From Malurus cyaneus samueli (Eukaryota > Chordata > Aves > Passeriformes > Maluridae): a DNA stretch of 64,000 bases. Of the stretch, positions 1 through 10,300 are shown piece after piece; the stretch's first letter is position 1, and every line of letters starts with the position of its first letter. A model generated the notes under the pieces. The model worked only from the letters and a program-made list of their open reading frames with translations. It was not told the DNA's origin and made no database searches. The stretch covers positions 26,386,327-26,450,326 of the forward strand of contig CM019214.1 in the NCBI GenBank assembly GCA_009741485.1, read 5' to 3'. A program made the position numbers and the translations under genes.

Positions 1-1841
1 GTCTTTTAGAAATCAGACTAGTACAATTATCTGAAATTACTTCCTAGAAGAAACTGAAAGATACAAATATACTCCAAGAAAGATTCAGAAAACTCAAAAT
101 GCTACAGATGTTTTTAGATAATTTTAGGATTGTTTTCTTCCCTTCTAGCTTAAGTTCTGCACACATTTACAGGGTTTTTTTTATAATTTATTAGATTTGT
201 GGTTGATTGGTTGGTTGGTTGGCTGGCTGGTTGAGTTTTTTGTTATTTTATTTTGGGGAGGGGGTTGGTTGATTGGTTGCTGTGTTCGTTTGGATTTCTG
301 GATAGGTTATAACAATCCCAAATGGGAATGCTTTTGAAATTTTTTTTGTGATATTTTGGGAATCTTATTCAATACCTGTGTTTCTACTTAACTTGTTTCT
401 CTTGATTTTTTTTTTTCTTGCCTTCACACAAGAGCATACATCATTCTAATATCAAACAATGTCTGGCCCCTGAAGAATTTTCACAACATTGAGACTTTTC
501 CTCCTCCAGTGCTTGTCCAAGTCTTCTTGTTTAAGGTAGACTCATTATTCTGCACATGTGATGTCTGAGTTTTCTTCTTTTTCCATAGTGCTAATGAATA
601 ATATTCATGCCTAGTCTAAACATAATTTCTTGGAGTCAGATTTTAAAAGCTATATTTATCTTTTTTTTTTTGTGAATCTTCAGTTTTACAGAACCCAGTT
701 TCCTCTTCTCAAGGTATTTTGGGATTAAAACATGGGTTTTAACTGATTTTCAGATACTGAAGAGTCAAAGTTCTTACCAAAGCTTCTAAAACCCGTGGGG
801 ATTCAGCATCTCTGTCAGCCTCCAAAAAAAGGTTTTTGGCAGCATCTCAGTTCATCACTTATAAGATCTGGTACTTTGTCACAAATGAAGGATGCTTAAA
901 AGCCATTTTAGGCCATTGATCCATCACTTTCCACACAGCAATTTACCGCTTCTTTTTCATTTACTACTTTCCTCTCAGTCACACCGTTCATCTTCATTCG
1001 TCATTCCAGCCGCAGGTTTGGCCTCTGGACACCATGGGAGAAGCATCTCTGCCAAGACTGAGAGAACTCATTATTAAATCTTTAATCTTGATTCCCTCTT
1101 CCCCCCTCTCCTGGTTGTCATGATTGACACTTACTCTTCCTGCAAGACAAGCTGCTCTACCATGTTAGTAAAAAAAACATTCTGAGGTGACGTTAGTCTT
1201 CGAGCCCTTCTTGGGGCTCTTACCTTGGTGATGGCAGGGAGTGTCTTTCTGTGATGCTAAGAAAAAGAATGTGTTCTTGCAATAGAGCAAAAGGAAACCA
1301 CATTTCACTGTTTTAACCTCTGCAACTCACAGAACACTCCTTAATGATCACTAGTTGCTAAAAACCATGCCTTTAGAATCTTAATGTGTCTTTTGAATTC
1401 ACATTTTTAATTAAATAATTTCTTAGGAATTCTGAAGAGCTTTATCTCTGCTTCAGCTGAGTGCATATTCATTTTTATAAACCTCCATAAAAATTCAAAT
1501 GTTTGGTATTATTCAGAAAAAAAAAAAAACTCTTGGACTCATTTCTATTCCTGCTTGATTTTCTTTTAATGTGGGAAAATATTTTTATACAATTTCCAAA
1601 AGATGCTTAGAAAAGATAGCAGTAATCCCTTTTCTAATTCTCTAATTAAGTCTTATACTGCTTATTTCTTTGAGATTCATTGCTTCTTTCTCTGAGTCCT
1701 CCTACAGAAAATCAGAAAAACCTTTGAGTGTGAGGCAGGGATGTAACCCCTGAAAAAGCCCGTGAAGCCCAACTGAGCACACACTACTCCAGTCGTATTT
1801 TCAGTGATGGAAAAGGACACAAAATTCCCTATTTATTTGAT
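1..1841. other. Intergenic DNA, no gene seen
   Basis: AT-rich sequence with scattered stop codons in all frames. The only structured element is a short GGTT/GGCT-type microsatellite at about 201-233, followed by T/G-rich low complexity to ~290. A 61-codon open frame at 892-1077 has no recognisable domain, no compositional support and no nearby promoter, so it is not called as a gene. No RNA gene or clear transposon was recognised here. Confidence 0.7.
201..233. repeat. GGTT/GGCT tetranucleotide microsatellite
   Basis: About eight tandem tetranucleotide units, GGTT drifting to GGCT, are directly visible. It is embedded in a longer T/G-rich patch. It is a simple repeat with no functional implication visible. 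Confidence 0.8.
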
Positions 1842-3093
1842 GAGGAGGAGGGGGAGAGGGGGAGGGGAGGGGGAGGGGAGGGAGGGGGGAGGGAGGGGGA
1901 GGGGGAGGGGAGGGGGAGGGAGGGGAGGGGAGGGGGAGACGGGAGGGGAGGGAGGGGGAGAGGGAGGGGGGAGGGGAGGGAGGGGAGGGGAGGGGAGGAG
2001 GGGGGGAGGGAGGGGAGGGAGGGGAGGGCGAGGGAGGAGAGGGGGAGGGAGGGGGGAGGGGGAGGGGAGGGAGGGGAGAGGAGGAGGAGGAGGAGGAGGA
2101 AGGAGAGGACGAGAGAGGAGAGAGAGACGGAGAGACGGGAGAGGAGAGGAGAGGAGAGAGGAGGAGGAGAGGAGAGGGAGCAGGACGATAAAGGAGAGCG
2201 AAGGGAGGAGAGGAGAGAGAAGAGGAGTAGGAGAGAGAGAGAGGAGAGGAGAGGAGAGGAGAGGAGAGGAGAGGAAGGAGAGACGAGAGAGGAGGGGAGA
2301 GAGGAGAGGAGAGGAGAGAGAGGAGAGGAGAGGAGAGGAGAGGATGAGGAGAGGAGAGGAGAGGAGAGGAGAGGAGAGGAGAGGAGGAGGAGAGGAGAGC
2401 GAGATGTGAGAGAGAGAGGAGAGGAGAGGAGAGGAAGAGGAGGAGCGATGGAGGAGAGGAGAGGAGAGGAGAGGAAGAGGAGACGGAGAGGGAGAGGAGA
2501 GGGAGAGGAGGAGAGAGAGGAGAGGAAGAAGAGGAAGGAAGAGAGGGGAGGAGGGAGGGGGAGGAGAGGAGGGGAGGGAGAGATGGGAGGAGAGGAGAGG
2601 AGAGAGAGAGGAGAGAGAGAGAGGAGGAAGAAGAAGAAGGAGAGGAGAGGAGAGGAGAGGAAGGAGAGGAGAGGAGAGGGAGAGGGAGAGGATGAGGAGA
2701 GAGAGAGGGGAGTGAGAGGACGAGTAGGGAGAGGAGAGGAGAGGAGAGGAGGAGGAGAGGAGAAGGAGAGGAAGAGAGAGACGAGGAGAGGAGAGGAGAG
2801 AGAAGAGGAGAGTGACGAGAGAGAGAGGAGAGGAGAGGAGAGAGAGAGAGGAGAGGAGAGGAGAGGACAGAGAGAGGAGAGGAGAGGAGAGGAGAGATGG
2901 AGAGGAGGAAGGAGAGGAGAGGAGAGGAGAGGAGAGGAGAGGAGGAGAGGGAGGAATGAGCGAGAGGAGAGGAGGAGGAAGGAGGAAGAGGGAGAGGCGA
3001 GAGAGAGGAGAGGAGAGGAGAGGAGAGGAGGGAGAGAGGAGAGGAGAGGAGAGAGGGAGGAGAGGAGAGGAGAGGAAGAGGAGAGGAGAGGGA
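1842..3093. repeat. 1.25-kb polypurine tract, (GGGGA)n then (GGAGA)n
   Basis: For about 1252 bases the + strand is almost only G and A, with rare C or T interruptions (for example in gagacgg, gatgag and gtgag). The first ~245 bases (to about 2085) are G-richer, built from GGGGA/GGGA units with many runs of four to seven G. The rest is dominated by the pentamer GGAGA, with interspersed AGAG and GGAGG variants. Long open frames on both strands (Arg/Glu/Gly-rich on +, Ser/Leu/Pro-rich on -) are a by-product of a composition that cannot form stop codons; they are not genes. Such tracts can form G-quadruplexes (G-rich part) and intramolecular triplexes (mirror-symmetric purine tracts). Length in the assembly may be unreliable. 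Confidence 0.95.
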
Positions 3094-3240
3094 CCCACCT
3101 TTAAGGAGAAAGCCTCCCGCTTCCAAGCGTTTTCTTCTTCTACCGGACTGGTCCCAGATCATTCGGTCCAGCAGAGGGTGCTCTGTCCGACCTTCACCAT
3201 ACGAAGGGTGATTTCAACTGGACAAGCCGAATTGCTCTAG
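3094..3240. other. CpG-bearing unique-looking flank of the purine tract
   Basis: Directly after the purine tract lie about 150 bases with several CpGs (in contexts such as aagcgt, accgga, ttcggt, tccgac, tacgaa, gccgaa). CpG is otherwise rare in this intergenic DNA. The composition changes abruptly at both ends. It could be the end of a relatively young mobile element that brought the purine tract with it, or a small unique element. I cannot match it to a family. Confidence 0.4.
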
Positions 3241-3392
3241 ATCTCTCTATAAAATCCTCCTAAATCCAGCACCAAGAAAGTTGACAGAATACTTCAGCTC
3301 AAAACTGAGAGACTTTTAAATTCCATAAGCTTGGGTCAAACAATATTGCTAGTCAGACAGGATTTTTCAGCTCTGTACTCTCTCACTGCTTA

Positions 3393-3780
3393 ACAGGATC
3401 ACAGAAATCATTCACCACACCGTGTCAGACCAAAAGTCCATCTAGCCCAGAATCATTTTTCCTCCAATGAACAGAAGTAGATGCCTCAACATTAAAGGTA
3501 TTAAACCACAGAAAACAGTCTGTCACTATGCCACTTTCTATACTATATTTCAGCAGCCAGCTGTTCAAGGAATTTCTGAGTTTGTAAGTGCAGTATGTTA
3601 TTAAATAGTCACTGATGATCTATTCTCAGTAAATCTTTCTAACTCTTTTAAAGCTTTTTTCTGGACTCCACAATATCCTGTGGCACTAAGTTCTATCAGT
3701 TAATTTTCTGTCAAAAGAAAAATTACTTCCTTTGTTTGTGTTACATCTGCTGCCCAATATGTTAATGTTGTTCTCTAGTT
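3393..3780 (-). mobile_element. Old CR1-like LINE 3' fragment (probable)
   Basis: On the + strand the pattern 'cagaccaaaagtccatcta' followed by 'gcccagaatc' resembles the reverse complement of the 3' region of older amniote CR1 elements, familiar from turtle and crocodile repeats. Downstream similarity continues patchily: a 'tctttctaactcttttaa' block, 'ccacaatatcctgtggca', and 'acttcctttgtttgtgttac' followed by 'atctgctgcc'. Coding capacity is gone. Divergence is high, so boundaries are approximate and the call rests on remembered consensus patterns. The 3' end would lie at the low-coordinate side, making the element minus-strand. Confidence 0.5.
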
Positions 3781-5591
3781 ACCAGGACAGCAAATACCTC
3801 TCCAATAATCAATTGGGAGAAAGATGTCTCAACTATTGTGCTTGCTTACACAACTTCTGACTCCCAAATAGTTTTGTCACATTTGTTGACTCTGGATATC
3901 AAACATCAGATTCAAATCTATTTTCATTTTACTCATACCCCCATCTATAGCATGTTCCCCTGAATCATTGGATTTTAAGTAAACCTCTATAATATGAACA
4001 TGAAGAGATGATTAATTTATTAATGTGTTGGGAGAAGTTGCTTTTCTCTTTTTTTTGCCTTGTGAAATATTCAGCAATAACTACGGAGAGAAAGGGCATA
4101 ACACAATTTTTACATTAGGCCATGTAGTTCAGAAAACTTTCCCAGTCTTAACTGTTTATGCTGTTAGTCCTTTCAGTGGACATCATTATCACCACCACAC
4201 CACCACCCACCACTGAAAATTCCTCCCTCACTTTTCTGATTTGCAGACAAAGCACTATTGTACTTTGTTACCAAAATAAAGGCATCGTCTATACTTTAGA
4301 ATTGTCTCAAACTCTTGGCTGAACAAACAATAAAACTGTATACTTACATCAGCTGATACTTCTCTGTAACAGTTGTGCGGCACAAGTGAATCAAGGACTG
4401 CTATTGCAGATAAATTAATTCCCTGAAGAAACGCATTTTCTTCTGGGATCACTAGCAATGGTTCTCCAAAAGGAAGAATAAGATACTTTTTTTTCTTTAC
4501 AAATTCCCTGTTGATGCAGGACAAAGTTGCATTAGACAATTAGACTTCAAAATAAATAAACATGATTTTAAAGAACTGGTATATATATATATATATGTTA
4601 CATTAATTTCAAGACAATAAAGACAAGTCAAAATTCCTATGCACTGCAAAATTATTAAGAAAAACAGTGTATTGATTTGTTTATCCTATAACAGGGTTTG
4701 ATTGGACAGAAAAATTTACAGATTTTCTATGACAGGGCTAGATTTCCTGATTATGCAGGATGAGTTATGGGGAAAACTATGCAAATGCAAAGTCCTTGTT
4801 GTGAAACTCCAGGCAATTCTGTTGGTGGCAGTTCTCCCTACAAAACAAAAGGTGATGTTCAGAGTTGTGTAATTGGGTGGGGCTGTAATTAAATATTCAG
4901 CCAGATGATACACTTGGTATTCAGTGGCTTCAATTATTCCAAGGAAGTGTGTCCGTGCCAGCTGAAAGAGCAAAATAAGAATCCAGTCTTGGCTCTCAGC
5001 AAAAGGGGTGTGTTGGCTGCTAAATACCCTGGTGCAAGGAATGGAAAAGCCCTGATGGGGTCAGAGGGTTCATCTTTGCTCTCCATTATCTTTACAGACT
5101 GTTAGTCAGTGTTCTCCAGCTCAGCAGATTCTACCACAGCTGCACAGGAGCAGGGCCCTTGCTGTGGCACTGAGCAGCCAGGGCCACACCATTTCCCCAT
5201 TCCTGTGGGACGAGTTCCTCAAAATGAGAAACCGCTCATAGCAAAACAAACCTTCCATAGTCAGCAGGCAAAAATTCCCCTGAAAAATACGCGATGGTGA
5301 TTTTCATCAGATAGCAGGTCTTTTACGGGGTCCTCTTCTTCCTCTTCCTGGTGTGTGAAGATGCTTGACCTTTTGAACCTCTGAAACCTCACACATCAAA
5401 ACTGATCTCCTCTTTCAGCACATTCTGTCAACTGAGTTTTGGAGCAGAGACTTGATCCAAACTTACTTCAGAACCATAAGGGCAGGGGGCCAACATGCAC
5501 AGCTTCAATCCTCACTGACCACACAACTGGGGAAGAATTTAAGAGCATGGTTTGAAACTCTGCTTTGTTAAAAATATATATTTTAAATTAT
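3781..5591. other. Intergenic DNA, no gene seen
   Basis: No recognisable coding sequence. Contains an (AT)8 microsatellite at 4581-4596. Several open frames of 60-95 codons (for example 4255-4539 minus and 4716-4973 minus) have no domain, motif or supporting splice context and look like chance. A short CACCAC-rich patch lies near 4190-4212. Confidence 0.65.
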
Positions 5592-5781
5592 TTAAAAAAA
5601 GAAAAAGAAAGGAAAAAAAAGAAAAGAAAGAAAAGAAAGAAAAGAAAGAAAAGAAAGAAGAAAGGAAAGAAGAAAAGAAAGAAAAGAAAGAAAAGAAAAG
5701 AAAAGAAAAAGAAAAGAAAAGAAAAGAAAGAAAAGAAAGAAAGAAAGAAAAGAAAAGAAAAGAAAAGAAAAAAAAACCAGA
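5592..5781. repeat. (GAAA)n / AAGAA purine microsatellite tract
   Basis: About 190 bases contain only A and G on the + strand, mainly GAAA and AAAGAAAAG units, preceded by an A/T-rich run (aaatatatattttaaattat). The low complexity creates Lys/Glu-rich and Phe-rich open frames on the two strands; neither is a gene. The A-rich start could be the decayed poly(A) tail of a retroposon, but no body is recognisable upstream. Confidence 0.9.
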
Positions 5782-6780
5782 AGGATTCTTTGGACTGGTT
5801 GAAATGATTATTCACAAGTTCGGGACTACAGCAGAAGCAGTGGGTAATTTTGAAGACTGAAACATTTCATCTCAGTGCTGCATTTTATTTTTGTTATTTC
5901 AGTTCTTTTGCAAAATTGTTTTAAAATAATTGAGGACAAAATAAAATCTGGGCTAACTGAAAATATTTATTTTTATTTTGGTTTGCTCTTTCAACCAAGA
6001 GTGTTCCATCAGCTTTGTATTGTTTGTTTGACTTGTAGGAGGTGGTATTGTTTAAAACAATGTTTCTTAGCTCCATGTCAACACTCTATGCCACTATTTT
6101 TATTGACTTTTTGATAAAAATGTCTGAATTATATTAGTCAATTGGTCCATGATAAAATTTACTTTTAAGCTGACTCTATGATTTTTTTTGCCCAGTTCCA
6201 CTCAAGTGGTAATAGAAACTTTATGAGTACTTATGCAAAATACTTCTATAGATTTCAATGAATTGTCTAGATTGCTTCTGGACAATCTTACTTAAAATAT
6301 TTTCTGAGAATAGAAACATATTTAAAAAGGAAAAAAAAAAAAAGTGATCAAATTTTGCCTATATCTGCCAAATGTGATTTTGTTCTGTTTTATTAATAAT
6401 TTTCCCACTATAGTTTTAAAGAACATTTTTACATCTGGTGCTTTTGGAGAATGTCTTTTCTATTCGCTGCAAAAATTCACTTTCAAAACAATCTTTTTGG
6501 CAACCAAGAGGAAAATGTTATCAGAGTTAGAGGAGCACTGTATCATATAACAAATGCTCCCTTCTGTTAAGCTTTTTACTGTTGTGAATAGAAACACTCA
6601 CAAATTGTCAGGACAAATACAGAAACACATTTGATATACCCAGCAGAACTAACAAGCTAAATCTAAGGCTGCTTCATAACCAGACACGTGGAAAGCCAAT
6701 CCAACCTCCCTGCTTTGGGTGAGCCTTTGGGAGAATTTCATTCCAATTACTGATAAGTCTTTCCTTCTTTTCACACAGGT
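5782..6780. other. Intergenic DNA, no gene seen
   Basis: AT-rich sequence with a 13-base A run near 6331 and no recognised gene, RNA or transposon. Open frames at 5875-6114 and 6344-6550 are short, Phe/Leu/Cys-rich and typical of AT-rich chance frames. Confidence 0.6.
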
Positions 6781-7350
6781 TCATAGATCATAGAAAACCC
6801 TGAGTGGAAAGGGACCTGTCAGGATCATCAGGTCCAGAAAGATGCTGTGAGAGACAGTATCAAAGGCTTTGCCAAAGTAAAAAAAAAATTGCATCTGCTG
6901 GCTTCCCTTGATCAGCTAGGTGGGCTGCTCTGGAGTAGAAGGAAATCAGATTTGACGAGTAGGACTTTGCTCTCATGAATCCATATTGGCTGTGACTTGT
7001 GGCTGTGTTGTCCTCCTCGTAGTTTTCAATTTTTCCCCAGATAATCTTTTCCATGATTTTACCAGGCACTAAAGTGACACTTTAGTCAGGCCTGTAGTTT
7101 CCACAGTCATCCTTCTTGCTTTTCTTGAAAGTCAGAGCAAACACTGTCCTGTGAGCTGAGACCTTTCTGGATTCTCAAGACAGTTCAAAAGTCTTCAGAA
7201 GAGGCTTTGTGATGACATCAGCCAGATCTTTGAGGATTCTTGGATTCATCCCATCAGGCCCCATAGAATTGTAGGGATCCAGCTGGAGCAGCAGATCCTG
7301 CACAAGTTCAGGGTCAAGTGGGAGTTGATCATTCTTGCAGTCATGTGCAT
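6781..7350 (-). mobile_element. CR1 LINE fragment with reverse-transcriptase sequence, internally deleted
   Basis: The + strand begins with a CR1 3'-end signature (ttcatagatcatagaa, then gtggaaagggacctgtcagg, atcatcaggtcc). This is the reverse complement of a CR1 3' terminus, so the element runs on the minus strand. From about 6841 the minus strand reads CR1 ORF2 reverse-transcriptase sequence: FDTVS-like 'LILSLTA', then DQGKPADA, SHSQYGFMRAKS, MEKIIWGKIENY, VPGKIMEK, GNYRP and PDGMNPRILKDLADVITKP. The frame is broken by stops and shifts. Only ~60 bases separate the 3' signature from the FDTVSH region, where a full CR1 would have over a kilobase, so the copy has lost its middle. It is 5' truncated near 7350, a soft boundary. 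Confidence 0.85.
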
Positions 7351-10300
7351 TTGTGAAATACAGAATTCGGTGGAGTTGATGTAGGCTCTGGCACAGATTA
7401 CAGGAAAATACTGTACCCTGAATCTACTCCAGCCACTTGCAGCACCATAACTTATGTTCAGGGCATTGCAGAGTTGCTACAAATAACTATAAAAGCACCT
7501 TTAGTAGGTGTCAGCAAAGGTCATCTAAGATTTTCATTTCTAAGGAGCCTTTTTAGCTGTGATTCTGTGCAAGAAATATGCAGAGTATAGAATTTGCAAT
7601 CGATTTGGATAAGAATATAATGAAGGGATGCAATGTATGATGAAATAAGGCTCTTACCTTTTAGATAGTCATCTTAGACATTTTAAGTATTAATAGGATT
7701 AAATGTAGTTAAGTAAAGGTTCAATAAAACCTCTTGCAGAATCAGGATGAAACTGATAATGCTTTTAAAAATATGGAGGCTTTTTTCTCTCTCTTTCAAC
7801 TTGTTTTGAGCCAATGGCTCCATCTTTTTATACAAAGTTGTTGATATTTGCAGTGATTTTTCTTTGTTCTAATTTCCAACTACTAACAAATTGTGTATCA
7901 GCTGCAGAAATATGTTCTCTTTAGCAAAATATCAATAAGGTTTGGCCAGTTTCCTTGCAATAGAGCATGCACAGCTCTAATTTTTTATGTAATTAACATA
8001 TCTAGATTGAGAACTGTAGTTTTTTTCTATAGAACTGCATTTGGGCTGTTAGGCTAGGCTTTCTTTCCAACTGATACCTAAAAGTGGTGGAAAATTTCAC
8101 CTCCTGTGTCATATTTTATTTTGAGAATTTTAGGCTATTATTTTTGATATAGCACTTGGCTTTTCTTCTAGTTTTCCTAAAACAGCAAGTGGATATTTAG
8201 GGACTTGTTTTGTCTTCTACAATCCTGAACTTCTTAAAAATGAGGATCATCTGAAACCATCCTGCCAGTTATGATCATGAAGATGTCTCAGTTTGACAGC
8301 CTAATCTTTTCTAGAGCCTTTCATTTTTTTTTTTTTTCCAGAGGCTTTCTTTCATCAGCCATCTCATCAGCATGATTGACTGAAGACTTAGCTGAGAAAC
8401 TGCAAGGACTGCTGAAAGACCAGATAGGTTTCCGTTAGCAGGGATGGATTATGATACAGATCTTGAATGCTTTTGGTTATCAGTGGTTTCTGCGGAATGA
8501 GGTTTGTATTTTATGGATGTTTATTTAAGGACTGCCAGAGGAGAATCCAGAGCAGTTAGGATGTTTCTTTGAGTAGATGGGATATAAATAAGATAAAAAG
8601 AATGGATACCTATGTTCAAAGGAGTGCAGTTAGGTTATAAGCTCTAGCACTCAAAAGCTAGAGAATGGCAAAGTTATGTATCCTGTGCAACCCTTAGATT
8701 ACACTGCAGTTTCTATTTCCCTGGCTACATACTTTTTTTTTTTTTTCCACCAGTAAATAGCCTTTTCAATGTGCAAACTGAACTGTGCTAGTTCTTGTGC
8801 TCCTGCTCCTTCCCCTCCTTTACCTTTCAAGTAGATGAGCCAGGATGCACTTAACCTGCTAAAATCAAGTGCAGCCAACATGTGATAGCTGATGCCACTG
8901 TTGATCTGTTCTCTTTCCACATCTTGTTTGCTAGTCATTGTCCAAAATGTGTCCCACACCCTGTATAATGCACGTGACTCACGGTTCTCTCTAGATACAA
9001 AATTATTATTTTCCTCCTGGGCTTTCCTGTAGCCAGCTTTAGTCACCAAGCGATGCACAAACACCAATTAAGTTATTTTCACAACATACCAGTGAGACAG
9101 CATACTATTATTATACCTAATTTACATGTGGAGAACTAAGGTATGAGGAACTGTGGTTCCACATGTAAGTATGAGCATCTTTAACTATACAAGCTGGAAC
9201 CATTCTTGGAAGAGAGATGACCTATTAACTAAATGAGGTAGAGTTGGTGTTGAAAAATAGCATGTGATCATGTAATTAAAAACTAAGTCATACCACAAGT
9301 GCCTGATAGGGTCCAATGAACCTTACTCAAGCAGAGGTAATTCTGATATTTCCTAATCTTTCAAGCTAAATTTATGGTCCTTAATTACATATTTTAATCC
9401 AGCAAACATTTGAAAATTGTATGATCAATCCTCCACAAAATCAAAGACAAGGAAATTTCATTAGATCTCATTATCTTGACTTTCATGCAAGTCATCAGAA
9501 GGGTGTGATCTCTTCAGCCTCACAGTAGAGTGCTACAATATCTGGCTGCCCCAGGCTGTGATTCTGCAGAAAACCAGACCCACCTACTGCCAGCTAACAA
9601 GAAATCTGAGAGGAAAACAGCTGCAGTTTCTTTTCTGGATCAGTGAGCACTCACAGCAGATAGGTACTACAAAACCACAGCCTGAAGTAGTCGCATTATT
9701 TGGTGGGGCAGGATGGGCATTTTTCATTGGTTGCTTGCTTGGGGCAGGGAATGAGGATTCTTTTGTGGATGAGCATTAGTTTCTTGAGACATTGTTTCAT
9801 CAGCAGGTTTCATGGGGGTTTATAGCCTTAGAGGCACAGATATGTTCAGTTTGAAGAGAAAGGCATTGATTTATTCAGTTTCCCAAATACCAACCTCAGT
9901 GTTGCATTTGCACATTGACCTCTGCTGGTCACATACATTTTGAGCTGCTTCTAATATTTCTTGTGCTGCTTTGCTTATGTTTATAGCAAAATTTCATGAA
10001 AACAGTCCTATTCATGCCTTCAGGAAAAAAATCCTACTTTTTCGTATTGTCAGATCCACTAGGAAATCACTGTGTACTCAGGAGTATACTCCAGAAACTG
10101 GCCTAAAAGTAAGACAATGGCAAGGTCTTGCTATATAATATGCTAATTTATTCCTCAAGGAAGGCATTTTACTTCTTGTCACTTGCCTTGTTATCTTTAA
10201 CAACTAGTAATTTAATTGTGGGTTTAGTTTATCATTTGTACACATGGCTTGAGTCCTGTCTTCCCATATGCAAGAATTTCTTTGCATTTTTATTTTGTCA

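Noticed and set aside
1801..3162. A 453-codon open frame rich in Ser/Leu/Pro on the minus strand, and Arg/Glu/Gly-rich frames on the + strand
   Set aside because: They exist only because a two-letter purine tract lacks stop codons. No domain, codon structure or splice context supports a protein.
8699..9067. A 122-codon minus-strand frame with a fairly protein-like composition
   Set aside because: It runs through a poly(T) stretch coding poly-Lys, matches no family I recognise, and has no promoter or splice support. Probably chance.
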